Positions 35,281-38,380 of a stretch of 38,380 nucleotides of DNA are shown here, piece after piece (within the stretch, counting starts at the first letter, position 1; every line of letters starts with the position of its first letter). A model generated the notes under the pieces. The model ran no database searches, was not told the DNA's origin, and was given only the letters and a program-made list of their open reading frames with translations. The stretch is from Amycolatopsis regifaucium (GTDB lineage: Bacteria > Actinomycetota > Actinomycetes > Mycobacteriales > Pseudonocardiaceae). The stretch spans positions 1-38,380 of the forward strand of contig NZ_LQCI01000005.1 in the NCBI RefSeq assembly GCF_001613935.1, given 5' to 3'. Position numbers and translations under genes: made by a program.

Positions 35281-36482
35281 GTGTTGACGCGTCGACCGGT
35301 ACGTGGCTCGGACGGACGATCGAGCTGGAGGTCGGCGCGGTCGCGCACGGCGGGCACTGCGTGGCGCGGGCGGAGGGGCGGGTCGTGTTCGTGCGGCACG
35401 CGCTGCCCGGCGAACGGGTACTGGCCTCGATCACCGACGACAAGGGCGGCTCGTTCTGCCGCGCCGACGCGATCGAGGTACTGGAGGCGTCACCGCAACG
35501 CGTGGAACCGCCGTGCCCGCTCGCGGCGCCGGGAGCGTGCGGCGGCTGCGACTGGCAGCACGCCGCGCCCGGCCACCAGCGTGAACTCAAGGCCACGGTG
35601 GTCGCGGAGCAGCTGAAGCGGCTGGCCGGAATCGAGCGCGAGGTCGTCGTCGAAGCACTCGAGGGCGGCATGCTGGACTGGCGCAGCCGCGTCCGCCTCG
35701 TGGCGGGCAAGGACGGCCGCGCGGGCTTCCGGGCGAACCACAGTCACCGCGTGATCCCCATCGAGGACTGCCCGATCACCGTCCCCGGCGCCCTCGATGA
35801 CGTGGTCTCGCGGAAGTGGCGGCCCGGCTCGGAAATCGAGGTCACCAAGGACGGCGACGGCAAGGTCCACCTTCGCGACCTGTCGACGGTCCACGGCAAG
35901 ACCCGGTCGCGGCAACTGACGGGCGGACTCGCCGTCCAGCACGCCGCCGGCCGCGACTGGCGGCTGGACGCCCACGGCTTCTGGCAGGTTCACCCGGCCG
36001 CCGCGGACACGCTCGCCGCCGTCGTCGCCGAATGGGCCGACGCGCCGCGCGACGGCGTGGCCTGGGACCTGTACGCCGGCGTCGGCCTCTTCGCCTCGGT
36101 GCTGGCCGAGCAGGTCGGCCCCGGTGGACGCGTGCTGGCCGTGGAATCCGGCCGCCGCGCCGTCGCCGACGGTGAGGAGAACCTCGCCGACCTTCCGCAG
36201 ATCCGCTGGCGTTCCGGCCGGGTCGAGCATCTCCTGGCCGACGCCCCGAAACCGGTCGACGTCGTCGTCCTCGACCCGCCGCGCAAAGGGGCGGGCAAAG
36301 CCGTCGTCGAGTCCATTGTGGAGGGTTCGCCGGACCGGATCGTCTACGTGGCCTGTGACCCGGCGGCGCTGGCTCGGGACATCGCGCTGTTCGCGGAGCA
36401 CGGTTATGGCCTCAGTGATCTTCGTGCTTTCGACGCGTTCCCGATGACTCAGCACGTCGAATGCGTTGCGTTGTTGCAATAA
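35277..36482 (+). CDS. TRAM-domain 5-methyluridine RNA methyltransferase (TrmA/RlmD family)
   Basis: 401 residues. N-terminal TRAM domain (about 12-70), then an iron-sulphur site with Cys 80, 88, 91 and 165. The C-terminal Rossmann methyltransferase has motif I DLYAGVGLFA (264-273), DPPRKGAG (333-340), catalytic Cys 360 in YVACDP and the base Glu 395 in HVEC. The usual FxQ-N motif reads FWQVHP, with His for Asn. It methylates the C5 of a uridine in tRNA or 23S rRNA; which one cannot be said. It is translationally coupled to the transporter gene (ATGA). Confidence 0.93.
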   Translation: MSVDASTGTWLGRTIELEVGAVAHGGHCVARAEGRVVFVRHALPGERVLASITDDKGGSFCRADAIEVLEASPQRVEPPCPLAAPGACGGCDWQHAAPGHQRELKATVVAEQLKRLAGIEREVVVEALEGGMLDWRSRVRLVAGKDGRAGFRANHSHRVIPIEDCPITVPGALDDVVSRKWRPGSEIEVTKDGDGKVHLRDLSTVHGKTRSRQLTGGLAVQHAAGRDWRLDAHGFWQVHPAAADTLAAVVAEWADAPRDGVAWDLYAGVGLFASVLAEQVGPGGRVLAVESGRRAVADGEENLADLPQIRWRSGRVEHLLADAPKPVDVVVLDPPRKGAGKAVVESIVEGSPDRIVYVACDPAALARDIALFAEHGYGLSDLRAFDAFPMTQHVECVALLQ

Positions 36483-36687
36483 CGGCGCGTTTTTAGACCG
36501 TCGGAATGGTTGGGCTTCGTTCGCCTTGCCCGGGCGCGGGGTGCTCGCTAACTTGAATTTCGTGTTCACGGGGTAGCGGGTGCTTCGGACACTTTCCGAG
36601 GGGTGTGGAATTCTTTTGGGCCTTGGCTTGCGTCAAGGTGGATTTCGCGACCCTTGACGGGCTTTCGACGCGAACGGGTTTCTGACC
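36483..36687. other. Low-GC intergenic segment
   Basis: About 205 bases in which GC drops and T-rich stretches appear, in contrast to the preceding core genes. It holds no convincing gene. A CGTTTTTAG run just after the methyltransferase stop may serve as a weak terminator. The segment marks the end of the conserved block. Confidence 0.4.
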
Positions 36688-36780
36688 ATGGATTATCTTA
36701 CTTCGGTATGCGGTGATTGTGACGGCAAAGGCTGTGCGGGCTGCGACGGGCACGGCACGATCACCATCGTGGAGGACTGA
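36688..36780 (+). CDS. 30-residue CXXCXGXG mini zinc-binding protein
   Basis: ATG 36688 to TGA 36780. The product holds VCGDCDGKGCAGCDGHGTI, one and a half DnaJ-type CXXCXGXG repeats, so four cysteines could bind one zinc. No ribosome site is obvious at its start. The following gene begins three bases after its stop, and GGAGG inside its last codons serves as that gene's ribosome site. It could be a small metal-binding protein or a translated leader. Such mini-proteins beside a short hypothetical gene are seen in actinomycetes, but I know of no assigned function. Confidence 0.6.
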   Translation: MDYLTSVCGDCDGKGCAGCDGHGTITIVED

Positions 36781-36783
36781 CGG

Positions 36784-37149
36784 ATGGTCCCGCCGATGCT
36801 TCCTCCCGGTGTGACCGCGCAGGAAATCAGCTACCGGAATGGCCGGAAACAAGTCATCTACACGGCGCCTTATCCGTCAGAAGGTCCGGTGCTCGTGCGT
36901 GATGGGCACGGCAGGCAGGCATGGATGTTCATGTATGCCCATTTCGTCTTCACCTGGTTGGAAGGCGCGGTCCAGGTCCAGGTCAGTCACGGCACCCTGA
37001 ACGGGCCGAAGATGGCTCTGTGGAAGGGGATCGGAATCCCCGCCTACTGGTCGGGGCCGGCGCTGGCCGAGTTCGGGCAGGCGTGGGCGCTGGAGCAGAT
37101 GACCGGAAGGAGGGGCACCCCGGCCGTCGTCAAGGATTCGCTTCCCTGA
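36784..37149 (+). CDS. Hypothetical protein, 121 residues
   Basis: ATG 36784 with GGAGG inside the mini-protein gene ten or so bases upstream, so the pair is coupled. The protein is soluble, beta-rich and aromatic (HFVFTWLEGAVQVQV), with no signal peptide or transmembrane helix. It has no cysteine and no catalytic motif that I recognise. I do not know the family. Codon use is less extreme than in the core genes to its left. Confidence 0.65.
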   Translation: MVPPMLPPGVTAQEISYRNGRKQVIYTAPYPSEGPVLVRDGHGRQAWMFMYAHFVFTWLEGAVQVQVSHGTLNGPKMALWKGIGIPAYWSGPALAEFGQAWALEQMTGRRGTPAVVKDSLP

Positions 37150-37224
37150 AGGCCGGTTCCCGTTGCCGGAAATCGGCGACGCTTGACGGTGGCCGCGTGA
37201 TCGGAAGTTGTCGGTGGCCGGTTG

Positions 37225-37230
37225 TACGGT
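37225..37230 (+). promoter_or_regulatory. Putative -10 of the DUF222/HNH gene
   Basis: TACGGT, a TAnnnT match, ends seven bases before the GTG start, again compatible with a leaderless message. No paired -35 is evident. Confidence 0.4.
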
Positions 37231-37237
37231 TTTTGGC

Positions 37238-38374
37238 GTGGATACTTATCAGGCTGCGCCGGTGGCGCTTCTCGAAGAACTCACTGATCCTGACTTGTTG
37301 GAGTTGGTCAATGCTTCGGTAGATTTGTTGGATGACAAGGATTCTGTGGCTGTGGCGCAGGTGGCGTCGGCGGGGATTGCGCGGTTGGAGGCGGTGCGGT
37401 TTCGGGCGTTGGCTCAGCTGAGTCGGCATCGTGGTGGTGCGGGGAGTGTGGTGCAGGAGGTGGCGTTGGAGTTGTCTCTGGTGGACAGTCATGCGGGTGC
37501 GGTGGTCGCCGCGGCTGAGGCGTTGACGACGCGGCTGCCGTGCACGCTGGGGTTGATGGATCGGGGGAAGCTGGGTGGTTTCGGTGCGATGAAGGTCGTC
37601 GCGGCGACGGCGTGGTTGTCGGAGGAGAACGCGCGTGCCGCGGATGCGGTGCTGGAGGATCGGTTGCCGGGCCGGAATGCCGATCAGATCCGGAAAGCGG
37701 CGAATCACGCCGCGATCAGCGTCGACCGTGATGGGGCGGACCGGCGTGCCCGGCGGCATCGGGAAGGGCGTCGTCTCAGGGTGCGGCAGGGCGAGGCGGG
37801 GGTGGCGTCGATCGAGGTCGAAGACGGCCCGGTGGAGAAGGTCACCGCCGCCTATCGGCGTATCGATCGTGAGGCCCGTGCGCTGCGGAAAGGTGGGGAG
37901 ACGCGGACGCTGGATCAGTTGCGCGCCGACATCGCACTCGATCTGCTGCTCGGTGGGCAGTGCTCTGGGGGTGAACGCACCGAGGTGTTCCTCTATATGG
38001 ACCTGTTCACCTATCTCGGACTCAACGATGATCCGGCCGAGTTGGCCGGGCATGGGCACATTCCCGCTGGGTTGGCGCGGCAGATCGCGACGGGGCCGGA
38101 CACGGTGTTGCGGCGGATCATCACGGATCCGTTGTCGGGGCAGGTGCTGGATTTGGGGCGGGATCGGTACCGGCCGTCGGCGGGGTTGGGTGAGTTCGTA
38201 CGGGTGCGGGATCGGGAGTGCCGAAGACCGGGGTGTCATCGTCCCGCGCAGGCCTGCGATCTCGATCATGTGGTGCCGTGGCAGTTCGGCGGCCACACCT
38301 CTGCGGACGAGCTGGTCGACCTGTGCCGCCGCGATCACCGGCCCTGTCATGATTTCCGTGTAAGCCACGGATGA
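37238..38374 (+). CDS. DUF222/HNH-endonuclease-type protein with degenerate HNH end
   Basis: 378 residues from GTG 37238. The long alpha-helical DUF222 domain (about 35-300), with the family segment LDQLRADIALDLLL, precedes an HNH module: CRRPGCHRPAQACDLDHVVPW, then TSADELVDLCRRDHRPCH. Family members are usually longer, with an Asn before the last motif and a further 30-60 residues ending in a Trp-rich tail. Here the Asn is replaced by Glu, the HH by DH, and the frame stops nine residues later. These proteins, of the 13E12 repeat type, are multicopy in actinomycetes. Codons with T and G ends (TTG, GGT) suggest transfer. It could be intact but inactive, or truncated. Confidence 0.85.
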   Translation: MDTYQAAPVALLEELTDPDLLELVNASVDLLDDKDSVAVAQVASAGIARLEAVRFRALAQLSRHRGGAGSVVQEVALELSLVDSHAGAVVAAAEALTTRLPCTLGLMDRGKLGGFGAMKVVAATAWLSEENARAADAVLEDRLPGRNADQIRKAANHAAISVDRDGADRRARRHREGRRLRVRQGEAGVASIEVEDGPVEKVTAAYRRIDREARALRKGGETRTLDQLRADIALDLLLGGQCSGGERTEVFLYMDLFTYLGLNDDPAELAGHGHIPAGLARQIATGPDTVLRRIITDPLSGQVLDLGRDRYRPSAGLGEFVRVRDRECRRPGCHRPAQACDLDHVVPWQFGGHTSADELVDLCRRDHRPCHDFRVSHG

Positions 38375-38380
38375 TTGTGT

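Noticed and set aside
37208..37237. Extended start (TTG) for the DUF222 gene
   Set aside because: The added residues are not family-like and the -10 at 37225 would lie inside the coding region.

Overview
The window is chromosomal DNA of a very GC-rich actinomycete. The codons end almost always in G or C, GTG starts are frequent, and the gene content points to the order Pseudonocardiales, most likely Amycolatopsis or a close relative. The genus is inferred from style and gene order; no database search was made. I see no tRNA, rRNA, CRISPR array, prophage or intact insertion sequence.

Left part (1-14000). A partial secreted protein is followed by a solitary HAE1-type RND efflux pump, a YihY/BrkB membrane protein and a superfamily 2 helicase. 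Then comes a complete xylose-type sugar ABC operon: lipoprotein xylF, single-domain ATPase xylG, permease xylH and a ROK repressor of the Rok7B7 kind. A perfect inverted repeat in front of xylF is the likely ROK operator, and a strong stem-loop lies between xylF and xylG. Next is an alpha/beta-hydrolase and TetR operon whose promoter carries a TetR-like palindrome, then a 59-residue zinc-ribbon-like protein (DUF7455 type).

Middle part (14000-23200). This holds an EamA exporter, a C39-peptidase-like protein that has lost its cysteine, an APC amino-acid permease, a DesK/NarL-type two-component system, several small membrane proteins, a tail-anchored methyltransferase interrupted by a one-base frameshift, a secreted protein and an FMN-dependent PPOX-family oxidoreductase.

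Right part (23187-36482). Fifteen genes, sigA, ppgK, suhB, cei, a DUF4193 gene, a DUF3093 gene, dut, a DUF3710 gene, an alpha/beta-hydrolase, an OB-fold gene, a DUF3159 gene, trkA, trkB, a KimA-like APC transporter and a TRAM-domain RNA methyltransferase, keep the order and relative orientation I recall for Mycobacterium tuberculosis Rv2703 to Rv2689c. This is core actinobacterial chromosome. The last 1.9 kb is of lower GC and looks accessory: a 30-residue CXXCXGXG mini-protein, a 121-residue unknown protein and a DUF222/HNH protein with a degenerate, short HNH end.

The most unusual structure outside genes is a set of six long perfect or near-perfect palindromes of two sequence families. They share a TTGC-loop-GCAA apex. 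Five of the six sit exactly between convergent genes and probably serve as two-way transcription terminators or a dispersed mobile repeat. Other points of interest are the potassium-transport neighbourhood (two single-RCK Trk proteins beside a KimA-like transporter), several genes that appear to have leaderless transcripts, and the pseudo-enzyme candidates.
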